In this document: positions 24,840 through 33,392 of the stretch, piece by piece | How the letters are laid out: every line of letters begins with the position of its first letter | How positions within the stretch are numbered: position 1 is the first letter of the stretch | NCBI RefSeq assembly: GCF_001865245.1 | Contig: NZ_MKXB01000197.1 | Location: 1-40,635 of the forward strand | From: Streptomyces sp. CC53 | GTDB taxonomy: Bacteria; Actinomycetota; Actinomycetes; Streptomycetales; Streptomycetaceae | DNA: 40,635 nucleotides | Direction: 5' to 3' | The notes under the pieces: model-generated | The model's database searches: none | What the model was told of the DNA's origin: nothing | Seen by the model: the letters and a program-made list of their open reading frames with translations, nothing else | Made by a program: the position numbers and the translations under genes

Positions 24840-25052
24840 ATGGCAAAGGCGCTTCTCGGTTATGTCGGCGGTACCGACCCGCGACTGCTCGCCGAGATGC
24901 GACGGCTGCAGCAGCGTGTCCAGGACCTGGAGTCCGAGCTCGTACGGATCCAGTCGGAGAACGACGCGCTGACCGCCGCCGCCGCTCACCACGAGCCGCT
25001 GCTCGACGGCATCGACATCGACGTACCCAAGAGCGAGCCTGCACTCACCTGA
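24840..25052 (+). CDS. Short conserved coiled-coil protein upstream of smc
   Basis: A 70-residue protein: MAKALLGYVGGTDPRLLAEM, then RRLQQRVQDLESELVRIQSE forming a heptad-like coiled coil, and an acidic end (DIDVPKSEPALT). It is conserved at this place in Streptomyces as far as I recall, with no assigned role. ATG follows GGAGGA with an 8-base gap. A long, possibly structured leader precedes it and a clear terminator follows, so it is its own transcript. It could be a dimeric adaptor, but nothing here shows its partner. Confidence 0.85.
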   Translation: MAKALLGYVGGTDPRLLAEMRRLQQRVQDLESELVRIQSENDALTAAAAHHEPLLDGIDIDVPKSEPALT

Positions 25053-25120
25053 CACCCGACAGGCAACCCGTCGAACCGGGACCTGCGGGACGGTGAGAAC
25101 CGTTCTCGCGAAAGATATGC

Positions 25121-25142
25121 AAGGGACGCTTCGGCGTCCCTT
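25121..25142 (+). terminator. Rho-independent terminator
   Basis: AAGGGACGC (25121-25129), loop TTCG, then GCGTCCCTT (25134-25142), followed by CCTTCTTTTCTCC. A 9-bp perfect stem with a stable tetraloop and a T-rich tail, a classical intrinsic terminator. Confidence 0.92.
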
Positions 25143-25239
25143 CCTTCTTTTCTCCTCGGCGACCGCCCGGCCCCTCCCGCCGCCGGACTCACCCGTTGAT
25201 CTGCCCCCGGTGTTCACGAGGCAAACAAAACCCGGCAGG

Positions 25240-25245
25240 TAGAGT
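25240..25245 (+). promoter_or_regulatory. -10 box of smc, transcript probably leaderless
   Basis: TAGAGT ends 6 bases before the GTG start of smc. A matching -35 is not obvious (TTCACG is 21 bases upstream). There is no ribosome site in a normal place, so translation may start at the mRNA 5' end. Confidence 0.4.
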
Positions 25246-25251
25246 CCCGCC

Positions 25252-28200
25252 GTGCACCTCAAGGCCCTGACCCTCCGCGGATTCAAGTCGTTCGCCTCCG
25301 CCACCACCCTGCGGTTCGAACCGGGCATCACCTGCGTCGTCGGCCCCAACGGCTCCGGGAAATCCAACGTCGTCGACGCGCTCTCCTGGGTCATGGGGGA
25401 ACAGGGCGCCAAACCCCTGCGCGGCGGCAAGATGGAGGACGTCATCTTCGCCGGCACCACCGGCCGCCCGCCCCTGGGCCGAGCCGAGGTGTCCCTCACG
25501 ATCGACAACTCCGACGGCGCCCTGCCCATCGACTACGCCGAAGTCACCATCACGCGGATCATGTTCCGCGGCGGCGCCAGCGAATACCAGATCAACGGCG
25601 ACACCTGCCGTCTCCTCGATATCCAGGAACTCCTCAGCGACTCCGGAATCGGCCGGGAAATGCACGTCATCGTCGGGCAGGGGCAGCTCGACTCCGTCCT
25701 GCACGCCGACCCCACCGGCCGCCGCGCCTTCATCGAGGAGGCCGCGGGCGTCCTGAAGCACCGCAAGCGCAAGGAGAAGGCGCTGCGGAAACTCGACGCG
25801 ATGCAGGCGAACCTCTCCCGCGTGCAAGACCTCACCGACGAGCTGCGCCGCCAGCTCAAACCCCTCGGCCGCCAGGCCGCCGTCGCCCGCCGCGCCGCCG
25901 TCATCCAGGCCGAGCTGCGCGACGCCCGCCTCCGGCTCCTCGCCGACGACCTCGTACGGCTCCGGGCGGCCCTGCAGGCGGAGCTCGACGACGAGGCTGC
26001 CCTGAAGGAGCGCAGGCGGGCCGCCGAAGCCGCGCTGCAGGAGGCCCTGGAGCGCGAGGCGGCCCTGGAGGACGAGGTGCGCCGCCTCACCCCGCGCCTC
26101 CAGCGCGCCCAGCACACCTGGCACGAGCTGTCCCGCCTCGCCGAGCGGGTCCGGGGCACGGTGTCCCTCGCCGACGCGCGCGTCAGGAGCGCCACCGCCC
26201 CACCGCCCGAGGAGCGCCGCGGCCGCGACCCCGAGGACCTGGAGCGCGAGGCCGCCCGCGTGCGGGAGCAGGAAGCCGAACTGCAGGCGGCCCTGGAGGC
26301 CGCCGAGCGCGCCCTGGAGGACACCGTCGCCCACCGCGCCGAGCTGGAGCGGTCCCTCGCGGCGGAGGAGCGGCGCCTCAAGGACGCCGCCCGCGCCCTC
26401 GCCGACCGGCGCGAGGGCCTCGCCCGGCTCACCGGCCAGGTCGGAGCCGCCCGTTCGCGGGCCGCCGCCGCGCAGGCCGAGATCGACCGGCTGGCGGCCG
26501 GCCGCGACGACGCACGGGACCGTGCCGCCGCCGCGCAGGAGGAGTACGAGCGGCTCAAGGCGGAGTCCGACGCCCTCGACGCGGACGACGCGGAGCTGAC
26601 CGCCGCCCACGAGGCCGCCCAGCAGGAACTGGCCGAAGCGGAAGCCGCCTTCACCACGGCGCGCGAGACCGCCACCGAGGCGGAGCGCCGCCGCGCCGCC
26701 GTCCAGGCCCGCCACGACGCCCTCGCCCTCGGGCTGCGCCGCAAGGACGGCACCGGTGCCCTGCTGGACGCCCGCGACCGGCTCGCCGGCCTGCTCGGCC
26801 CCGCCGCCGAGGTGCTCTCCGTCGCCCCCGGGTACGAGGTGCCCGTCGCCGCCGCGCTCGGCGCCGCCGCCGACGCGCTCGCCGTGACCGGCCCCGCCGC
26901 TGCCGCCGAGGCGCTGCGGATCCTGCGGAAGCACGACGCGGGGAGGGCCGCGCTGCTGCTGGCCGGCGCACCCGAGCCCGTACCGGGGCCCGGCCGCACC
27001 GACGGCGTCACCCTCGCCGCCGACCTCGTGCGGGGCCCCGCCGAACTGCTGCCCGCCGTGCGCAGGCTGCTGCGGGACGTCGCGGTGGTCGACACGCTGG
27101 AGGACGCCGAACGGCTCGTGCACGCCAGGCCGGCGCTGATCGCCGTCACCGCCGAGGGGGACCTGCTCGGCGCCCACTTCGCACAGGGCGGCTCCGCCGG
27201 GGCGCCCAGTCTCCTGGAGGTCCAGGCGTCCGTCGACGAGGCCGCCGCCGAACTGGCCGACCTGGCCGTGCGGTGCGACGCCCTCGCCGTGCGGCAGGAG
27301 GAGGCGGCCGGGCGGCGGCGGGCCTGCCAGGCGCGCGTGCAGGAACTGGGGGAGCGGCGCCGCACCGCCGACCGGGAGCGGTCCGCCGCCGCCCAGCAGG
27401 TCGCCCGCCTCGCCGGTCAGGCCCGCGCCGCCGCGGGGGAGGCCGAACGGACCGGGGCCGCCGTCGCCCGGGCCCGGGAGGCCCTGGAGCGGGCGGTGGA
27501 GGAGGCCGAGGAGCTGGCGGAGCGGCTGCTCGTCGCCGAGGAGGAGCCCGCGGAGGAGGAACCCGACACGTCGGTGCGGGACCGGCTGAACGCGGACGGC
27601 GCCAACGCCCGCCAGACCGAGATGGAGGCCCGGCTCCAGGTCCGCACCCACGAGGAGCGGGTGAAGGGCCTGGCCGGCCGCGCCGATTCACTCGACCGGG
27701 CCGCCCGCGCCGAGCGGGAGGCCCGCGCCCGCGCCGAGCAGCGCCGCGCGCTGCTGCGCCACGAGGCGGAGACCGCCGGGGCCGTCGCCGCGGGCGCCCG
27801 CCGGCTGCTCGCGCACATCGAGGTGTCGCTCGTGCGCGCCGAGCAGGAGCGGTCCGCCGCGGAGGCGGCCAAGGCCGCCCGCGAGCAGGACCTGGCCGCC
27901 GCCCGCGCCGAGGGCCGCGACCTGAAGGCCGAGCTGGACACACTGACCGACTCCGTGCACCGCGGCGAGGTACTGGGCGCGGAGAAGCGGCTGCGCATCG
28001 AGCAGCTGGAGGGCCGCGCCCTGGAGGAGCTGGGCGTCGAGCCGGCCGCCCTCATCGCCGAGTACGGCCCCGACCAGCTCGTGCCGCCCGCGCCGCCCGC
28101 CGACGGCGAGGCGCTGCCCGACGACCCCGAGCACCCGCGCAACCGGCCCCGGCCCTTCGTGCGGGTCGAGCAGGAGAAGCGGCTCAGGTCGGCCGAACGG

Positions 28201-28806
28201 GCCTACCAGCAGCTCGGGAAGGTGAATCCGCTGGCCCTGGAGGAGTTCGCGGCGCTGGAGGAGCGCCACCGGTTCCTGAGCGAGCAGCTCGACGACCTGC
28301 GGAAGACCCGCGCGCACCTGCTCCAGGTGGTGAAGGAGGTCGACGAGCGCGTCGAGCAGGTGTTCACCGAGGCGTACCGGGACACGGCCCGCGAGTTCGA
28401 GGGGGTGTTCTCCCGCCTGTTCCCGGGCGGGGAGGGCCGCCTCGTGCTCACCGACCCGGACGACATGCTCACCACCGGCGTGGACGTGGAGGCGCGGCCA
28501 CCCGGCAAGAAGGTCAAGCGGCTGTCGCTGCTGTCGGGCGGCGAGCGGTCGCTCACCGCCGTGGCGCTCCTCGTGTCGATCTTCAAGGCGCGGCCGAGCC
28601 CGTTCTACGTGATGGACGAGGTGGAGGCCGCGCTGGACGACACCAACCTCCAGCGGCTGATCCGGATCATGCAGGAGCTCCAGGAGAGCTCCCAGCTCAT
28701 CGTGATCACGCACCAGAAGCGGACGATGGAGGTCGCGGACGCGCTGTACGGCGTGTCGATGCAGGGCGACGGCGTCTCGAAGGTCATCAGCCAGCGGCTG
28801 CGCTGA
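25252..28806 (+). CDS. smc: Chromosome segregation protein SMC
   Basis: A 1184-residue condensin ATPase that organises chromosome arms with ScpA/ScpB. The N-terminal ATPase half has Walker A GPNGSGKSNVVDALSWVMGE (from residue 31). Two long coiled-coil arms flank a hinge at about residues 500-640 (GLLGPAAEVLSVAPGYEVPV, then GRAALLLAG). The C-terminal half has the signature motif LSLLSGGERSLTAVALL (about 1090) and Walker B PSPFYVMDEVEAALDDTN (about 1120). Coiled coils are extremely rich in Ala/Arg/Glu, which creates long false open frames on the other strand. GTG start; full length for the family. No disruption seen. Confidence 0.97.
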   Translation: MHLKALTLRGFKSFASATTLRFEPGITCVVGPNGSGKSNVVDALSWVMGEQGAKPLRGGKMEDVIFAGTTGRPPLGRAEVSLTIDNSDGALPIDYAEVTITRIMFRGGASEYQINGDTCRLLDIQELLSDSGIGREMHVIVGQGQLDSVLHADPTGRRAFIEEAAGVLKHRKRKEKALRKLDAMQANLSRVQDLTDELRRQLKPLGRQAAVARRAAVIQAELRDARLRLLADDLVRLRAALQAELDDEAALKERRRAAEAALQEALEREAALEDEVRRLTPRLQRAQHTWHELSRLAERVRGTVSLADARVRSATAPPPEERRGRDPEDLEREAARVREQEAELQAALEAAERALEDTVAHRAELERSLAAEERRLKDAARALADRREGLARLTGQVGAARSRAAAAQAEIDRLAAGRDDARDRAAAAQEEYERLKAESDALDADDAELTAAHEAAQQELAEAEAAFTTARETATEAERRRAAVQARHDALALGLRRKDGTGALLDARDRLAGLLGPAAEVLSVAPGYEVPVAAALGAAADALAVTGPAAAAEALRILRKHDAGRAALLLAGAPEPVPGPGRTDGVTLAADLVRGPAELLPAVRRLLRDVAVVDTLEDAERLVHARPALIAVTAEGDLLGAHFAQGGSAGAPSLLEVQASVDEAAAELADLAVRCDALAVRQEEAAGRRRACQARVQELGERRRTADRERSAAAQQVARLAGQARAAAGEAERTGAAVARAREALERAVEEAEELAERLLVAEEEPAEEEPDTSVRDRLNADGANARQTEMEARLQVRTHEERVKGLAGRADSLDRAARAEREARARAEQRRALLRHEAETAGAVAAGARRLLAHIEVSLVRAEQERSAAEAAKAAREQDLAAARAEGRDLKAELDTLTDSVHRGEVLGAEKRLRIEQLEGRALEELGVEPAALIAEYGPDQLVPPAPPADGEALPDDPEHPRNRPRPFVRVEQEKRLRSAERAYQQLGKVNPLALEEFAALEERHRFLSEQLDDLRKTRAHLLQVVKEVDERVEQVFTEAYRDTAREFEGVFSRLFPGGEGRLVLTDPDDMLTTGVDVEARPPGKKVKRLSLLSGGERSLTAVALLVSIFKARPSPFYVMDEVEAALDDTNLQRLIRIMQELQESSQLIVITHQKRTMEVADALYGVSMQGDGVSKVISQRLR

Positions 28807-28917
28807 TCACCCACCCAAGATCAATTCAACTCCTGAACTCAGAGGTCGGGGCGGCATGGGTACGGCGCCCCGCACCGTGGCGTAGATGGTGAGGCGAAAG
28901 CCATTGCCGCCCAGCTA

Positions 28918-28971
28918 TTGACTTCACAACTTGAAGGAATAGTCTCTCCACCGTTGTATACACCTTCAAGT
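28918..28971 (+). promoter_or_regulatory. Promoter and inverted-repeat operator upstream of glcP
   Basis: TTGACT (28918-28923) and TAGTCT (28940-28945), spacer 16, resemble a promoter. ACTTGAAGG (28929-28937) is exactly inverted as CCTTCAAGT (28963-28971), so repeat arms overlap the spacer and the start-site region. Another CTTCA half-site overlaps the -35. This is the layout of a repressor operator on the sugar-transporter gene. The regulator is unknown. Confidence 0.55.
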
Positions 28972-29050
28972 GGTGGGCGGCATGAGGTTGTGCGCCACTG
29001 GAAGGGCCCCGCCCCCACACCCGGCGACGAGGCCGGGTCCAGGAGTACTC

Positions 29051-30469
29051 GTGACCAGCACCGCGCGGCACCCGTCACCGGGCGCCCGGCAGGCCCACCC
29101 GGACCACCTCAGCCACGTCGTCTTCATCACGGCGGCGGCCGCCATGGGCGGCTTCCTCTTCGGCTACGACAGCGCCGTCATCAACGGCGCCGTCGAGGCG
29201 ATCCGCGACCGCTACGACGTCGGCTCCGGCACGCTCGCCCAGGTCATCGCCATCGCGCTGATCGGCTGCGCCGTCGGCGCCGCGACCGCGGGCCGCCTCG
29301 CCGACCGCATCGGCCGCATCCGCGTCATGCAGATCGCCGCCGTCCTCTTCACCGCCAGCGCCGTCGGCTCCGCCCTGCCCTTCGCCCTGTGGGACCTCGC
29401 CCTGTGGCGGGTCGTCGGCGGTCTCGCCATCGGCATGGCCTCGGTGATCGGCCCGGCGTACATCGCGGAGGTCGCGCCCGCCGCCTACCGCGGCCGCCTC
29501 GGCTCCTTCCAGCAGGCCGCCATCGTCGTCGGCATCGCCGTCTCCCAGCTGGTCAACTGGGCCATCCTCAACGGCGCCGACGGGCGCCAGCGCGGCGAGA
29601 TCCTGGGGCTGGAGGCATGGCAGTGGATGCTCGGCGTCGAGGTCCTGCCCGCCGTGCTGTACGGGCTGCTCTCCTTCGCCATCCCCGAGTCGCCGCGCTT
29701 CCTCCTCTCCGTCGGCCGCCGCGAGCGCGCCCGTGAGGTCCTCGCCGAGGTCGAGGGCCGGGGCGTCGACCTCGACGCGCGCGTCGCCGAGATCGAGCAG
29801 GCGATGCACCGCGAGCACAGGTCCACCTTCCGGGACCTGCTCGGCGGCCGCTTCGGCCTGCTGCCCATCGTATGGATCGGCATCGGCCTGTCCGTCTTCC
29901 AGCAGCTCGTCGGCATCAACGTCGCCTTCTACTACTCCGCGACCCTGTGGCAGTCCGTCGGCGTCGACCCCTCGAGCTCGTTCCTCTACTCCTTCACCAC
30001 GTCGATCATCAACATCGTCGGTACGGTGATCGCGATGGTCCTCGTCGACCGCGTCGGCCGCCGCCCCCTCGCCCTCGTCGGCTCCGCCGGCATGGCTCTC
30101 GCCCTGGCCTGCGAGGCGTGGGCGTTCTCCGCGGAACTCGTGGACGGCAGACTGCCCGAGACGCAGGGCGTCGTCGCCCTCGTCGCCGCCCACGCCTTCG
30201 TCCTCTTCTTCGCCCTGTCGTGGGGCGTCGTGGTCTGGGTCCTGCTCGGCGAGATGTTCCCCAACCGGATCCGCGCCGCGGCCCTCGGTGTCGCCGCCTC
30301 CGCCCAGTGGCTCGCGAACTGGCTCATCACCGCCACGTTCCCCTCGCTCGCCGAGTGGGACCTGTCCGGAACGTACGTCATCTACACGGTCTTCGCCGTG
30401 CTCTCCATCCCCTTCGTGCTCAGGTTCGTGAAGGAGACCAAGGGCAAGGCGTTGGAGGAGATGGGCTAA
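29051..30469 (+). CDS. glcP: MFS sugar porter, glucose permease GlcP type
   Basis: A 472-residue, 12-helix sugar porter of the major facilitator superfamily that imports glucose by proton symport in the membrane. GGFLFGYDSAVINGAVEAI is helix 1. GRLADRIGRIRVMQ and VDRVGRRPLALVG are the duplicated family loop motifs, PESPRFLLSVGR follows helix 6, and QQLVGINVAFYYSATLW in helix 7 contains the sugar-binding QQxxGxN. VPETKG-like FVKETKGKALEEM ends the protein. In S. coelicolor the gene at this position is glcP1, the main glucose permease. The GTG at 29051 follows AGGAG (5-base gap). Its stop overlaps the stop of the convergent permease gene by 3 bases. Confidence 0.92.
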   Translation: MTSTARHPSPGARQAHPDHLSHVVFITAAAAMGGFLFGYDSAVINGAVEAIRDRYDVGSGTLAQVIAIALIGCAVGAATAGRLADRIGRIRVMQIAAVLFTASAVGSALPFALWDLALWRVVGGLAIGMASVIGPAYIAEVAPAAYRGRLGSFQQAAIVVGIAVSQLVNWAILNGADGRQRGEILGLEAWQWMLGVEVLPAVLYGLLSFAIPESPRFLLSVGRRERAREVLAEVEGRGVDLDARVAEIEQAMHREHRSTFRDLLGGRFGLLPIVWIGIGLSVFQQLVGINVAFYYSATLWQSVGVDPSSSFLYSFTTSIINIVGTVIAMVLVDRVGRRPLALVGSAGMALALACEAWAFSAELVDGRLPETQGVVALVAAHAFVLFFALSWGVVVWVLLGEMFPNRIRAAALGVAASAQWLANWLITATFPSLAEWDLSGTYVIYTVFAVLSIPFVLRFVKETKGKALEEMG

Positions 30470-31968
30470 TCCCCGCTGCCCCTCTCCTCGTTCTTCCGGC
30501 TGCCCCGTCCCGCCTCTTCCGTGCGGGCCGGGGCAGCCGGCCTTCCCGGCCCCCGCGCCCGCCCCCGCCACCGTGCCGCGGGACGCGCCCGCAGCCGCGC
30601 GGGCCCTCCGGGCAAGGCCCCGGCGCCGTACACCGACGCAGCCACCCCCGCTGTGAGCACCCAGCCCAGCCCGTGCCGGCCCGGCCAGCTCCCCGCCAGC
30701 GGTCCCGCGAACCACTCCACCCGCGTGAAGAGCAGCCCCACCGCCAGCCCGGCCCCCCACCCGGCCACCGCCCACCACGCGAAGCCGCCCCGGTACCAGT
30801 AGCCACTCGACCGGGAGGTGTCGAGCAGCGCCCCCGCGTCGTACGTCCCGCGGCGCAGCATGTCCGCGCCGAACACGCCGATCCACGCCGAGAACGCCAC
30901 CCCCAGCAGCGTCAGGAACGACACGAACGCCGCCAGGAAGCCCTGCGCCACCAGCATGAGCACCCCGCCCGCCACCGCGCTGATCACCGCGTTCAGCCCC
31001 ACCGCCCACGCCCGCGGCAGCCGGAACCCCAGCGTCTGCGCGGTGAACCCCGCCGAGTACATCGACAGCGCGTTGATCAGCAGCGTCCCCACGAGCGCGA
31101 TCAGCAGGTACGGCACCGACAGCCACACCGGCAGCAGCTCCCCGATGAACGAGACCGGGTCCCGCGTCGATGCCAGCCCGGGCAGCGACTCGGCCATCAC
31201 CGCACCCATCAGCACCAGCGGGACCACCACCACGAACGCCCCCGCGACGGTCGCGCCCACCACCGCCGCCCCCGACGCCCGCCGCGGCAGGTAGCGGGTG
31301 AAGTCCGGTGCCGACGGAGCCCAGCTGATCGCCCCCGCCGTGAGCGTCCCCACTCCCACCACCATCAGCGCCACCGGCCCCGACGGACGGCCGAACACCC
31401 CGGCCCAGTCCGTCCGCGCGACCAGATGGCCCAGCACCAGCAGCGAGAACGCGCCGAACAGGTAGGCCGACCAGCGGCAGCACCACCGCAGCGCCCCGAT
31501 CCCGAGCCCCGACACGAGGAACGTGCCGCCGACGAAGAGCAGCAGCGCCACGACGGACGGCAGCCCCCCGTTCCGCAGCCCGAACAGCAGATCCGCGACG
31601 GTGAGCAGGGCGTAGGCGCCGGTCACCGCGTTGACGGCCTCCCAGCCCCAGCGCGCCACCCAGATCACCGCGCCGGGCAGCAGGTTCCCGCGCTGGCCGA
31701 ACGCCGCCCGCGACAGGGCCATGCCCGGCGCCCCGCCCCGCTTCCCGGCGATCGAGACGAGGCCCACGATGCCGTACGACACGACCGGCGCCGCCGCCGC
31801 GACGACCAGCACCTGCCAGAAGTTCAGCCCGTGCAGCACCACCAGGCTCGCGCCCATCGTGAGCAGCAGGACGGAGATGTTCGCCGCCACCCACGTGGGG
31901 AACAGTTCGCGGACCCGGCCCACGCGCGCGGAGTCGGGCACGGGCTCCAGCCCGCGACTCTCGTACAT
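30466..31968 (-). CDS. NCS1-family permease (cytosine/purine-allantoin type)
   Basis: A 500-residue membrane transporter with about 12 hydrophobic segments. ESRGLEPVPDSARVGRVREL before helix 1 and FPTWVAANISVLLLTMGAS in it are typical of nucleobase:cation symporters (CodB-like). ISWAPSAPDFTRYLPRRAS is the conserved NCS1 loop with Asp and Arg. The last 60 residues are an Arg/Pro/Ala-rich cytoplasmic tail. Substrate (cytosine, allantoin, hydantoin or vitamin) cannot be decided. Transcribed towards glcP with overlapping stop codons and no room for a separate terminator. ATG start; divergent from ftsY. Confidence 0.88.
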   Translation of the reverse strand: MYESRGLEPVPDSARVGRVRELFPTWVAANISVLLLTMGASLVVLHGLNFWQVLVVAAAAPVVSYGIVGLVSIAGKRGGAPGMALSRAAFGQRGNLLPGAVIWVARWGWEAVNAVTGAYALLTVADLLFGLRNGGLPSVVALLLFVGGTFLVSGLGIGALRWCCRWSAYLFGAFSLLVLGHLVARTDWAGVFGRPSGPVALMVVGVGTLTAGAISWAPSAPDFTRYLPRRASGAAVVGATVAGAFVVVVPLVLMGAVMAESLPGLASTRDPVSFIGELLPVWLSVPYLLIALVGTLLINALSMYSAGFTAQTLGFRLPRAWAVGLNAVISAVAGGVLMLVAQGFLAAFVSFLTLLGVAFSAWIGVFGADMLRRGTYDAGALLDTSRSSGYWYRGGFAWWAVAGWGAGLAVGLLFTRVEWFAGPLAGSWPGRHGLGWVLTAGVAASVYGAGALPGGPARLRARPAARWRGRARGPGRPAAPARTEEAGRGSRKNEERGSGD

Positions 31969-32050
31969 TCCCCGCAGAATTCCCTAAAAGGGGACATCCG
32001 GGCAAGGAGGTCAGGGGCGTCCGGAGGGTCTCGCGCATACTGGACGCACC

Positions 32051-33277
32051 ATGGAATACGTCATCCTCGCTGTAGTCATCGCCCTGGTCGCGGTCGGAGC
32101 GGCCGGCTACCTCGTGGTGAGCGGCCGCCGCACCAAGCAGCTGCCGCCGCCCGAGGCGCCGACCGCCACCCCCACCATCACCGCCCCGCCCGCCGAACCG
32201 CGCGTCGGCGAGGAGGCGGAGACCCCGCGGGAGGAACCACGCCGCACGATCGAGGAGGTCGGCCTCCCGACCGCCGACGAGATCGTCACCGAGCCGACCG
32301 CCCTCGAAGACCCGGTCATGGCCGCGCCCCCGGCCCCCGAGGTCGAGGTCCCGGCCCCCACCGAGGGCCGCCTGATCCGGCTGCGCGCCCGGCTCGCCCG
32401 CTCCCAGAACGCCCTCGGCAAGGGCCTGCTGACCCTGCTCTCCCGGGAACACCTCGACGAGGACACCTGGGAGGAGATCGAGGACACCCTGCTCACCGCC
32501 GACGTCGGCGTGAAGCCCACCCAGGAGCTCGTGGAGCGGCTGCGCGAGCGCGTCAAGGTCCTCGGCACCCGCACCCCGCAGGAACTGCGCACCCTCCTGC
32601 GCGAGGAACTGCTCACCCTCGTCGGCACCGACTCCGACCGCACGGTCAAGACCGAGAGCGACCTCGACACGCCCGGCATCGTCATGGTCGTCGGCGTCAA
32701 CGGCACCGGCAAGACCACCACCACCGGCAAGCTGGCCCGCGTCCTCGTCGCCGACGGCCGCTCCGTCGTCCTCGGCGCCGCCGACACCTTCCGCGCCGCC
32801 GCCGCCGACCAGCTCCAGACCTGGGGCGAGCGCGTGGGCGCACGCACCGTGCGGGGACCGGAAGGCGGCGACCCCGCGTCCGTCGCGTTCGACGCGGTGA
32901 AGGAGGGCATCGCCGAAAGCGCCGACGTCGTCCTCATCGACACCGCCGGCCGCCTGCACACCAAGACCGGGCTCATGGACGAGCTCGGCAAGGTCAAGCG
33001 CGTCGTCGAGAAGCACGGCCCGCTGGACGAGGTCCTGCTCGTCCTGGACGCCACGACCGGGCAGAACGGCCTCGTCCAGGCGCGCGTCTTCGCCGAGGTC
33101 GTCGACATCACCGGCATCGTCCTGACCAAGCTGGACGGCACCGCCAAGGGCGGCATCGTCGTCGCCGTCCAGCGCGAGCTGGGCGTGCCCGTCAAGCTGA
33201 TCGGCCTTGGCGAGGGCCCCGACGACCTGGCGCCCTTCGAGCCGGAGGCGTTCGTCGACGCCCTGCTCGGCGACTGA
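32051..33277 (+). CDS. ftsY: Signal recognition particle receptor FtsY
   Basis: A 408-residue GTPase that docks SRP-ribosome complexes to the membrane. Residues 1-24 (EYVILAVVIALVAVGAAGYL) form an N-terminal membrane anchor, as in actinobacterial FtsY. An acidic Pro-rich linker follows, then the N domain (LTADVGVKPTQELVERLRER). The G domain has GVNGTGKTTTTGKLA (about 215), ADTFRAAAADQLQTW, DTAGRLHTK (about 296) and TKLDGTAKGG (about 358). ATG start; CATACT ending 9 bases upstream may be the -10 of a short-leader transcript. A hairpin terminator follows. Confidence 0.97.
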   Translation: MEYVILAVVIALVAVGAAGYLVVSGRRTKQLPPPEAPTATPTITAPPAEPRVGEEAETPREEPRRTIEEVGLPTADEIVTEPTALEDPVMAAPPAPEVEVPAPTEGRLIRLRARLARSQNALGKGLLTLLSREHLDEDTWEEIEDTLLTADVGVKPTQELVERLRERVKVLGTRTPQELRTLLREELLTLVGTDSDRTVKTESDLDTPGIVMVVGVNGTGKTTTTGKLARVLVADGRSVVLGAADTFRAAAADQLQTWGERVGARTVRGPEGGDPASVAFDAVKEGIAESADVVLIDTAGRLHTKTGLMDELGKVKRVVEKHGPLDEVLLVLDATTGQNGLVQARVFAEVVDITGIVLTKLDGTAKGGIVVAVQRELGVPVKLIGLGEGPDDLAPFEPEAFVDALLGD

Positions 33278-33316
33278 CCGCCGCCCCTCCGACGGCTCTG
33301 CCCCGGCCCTCCGACG

Positions 33317-33343
33317 GCCGCCTCCCCGCTGAAGGGGGGCGGC
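33317..33343. terminator. Hairpin terminator between ftsY and Prim-Pol-like gene
   Basis: GCCGCCTCCCC (33317-33327) pairs with GGGGGGCGGC (33334-33343), leaving one bulged T and a 6-base loop. Lies between convergent genes. Confidence 0.65.
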
Positions 33344-33392
33344 ACCCGGAGCGCCGGGGCTTCTCCGTGCGGGCCTGTGCGGGCCCCGCCGG

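Noticed and set aside
25189..27651. 820-codon minus-strand frame opposite smc
   Set aside because: Antisense shadow of the Ala/Glu/Arg-rich SMC coiled coil; no domain is recognisable.
29075..33016. Open frame of more than 1300 codons on the minus strand across glcP, the permease and ftsY
   Set aside because: It is a by-product of high GC: it crosses three well-identified genes, has low-complexity Gly/Ala/Asp/Arg sequence and no ribosome site.
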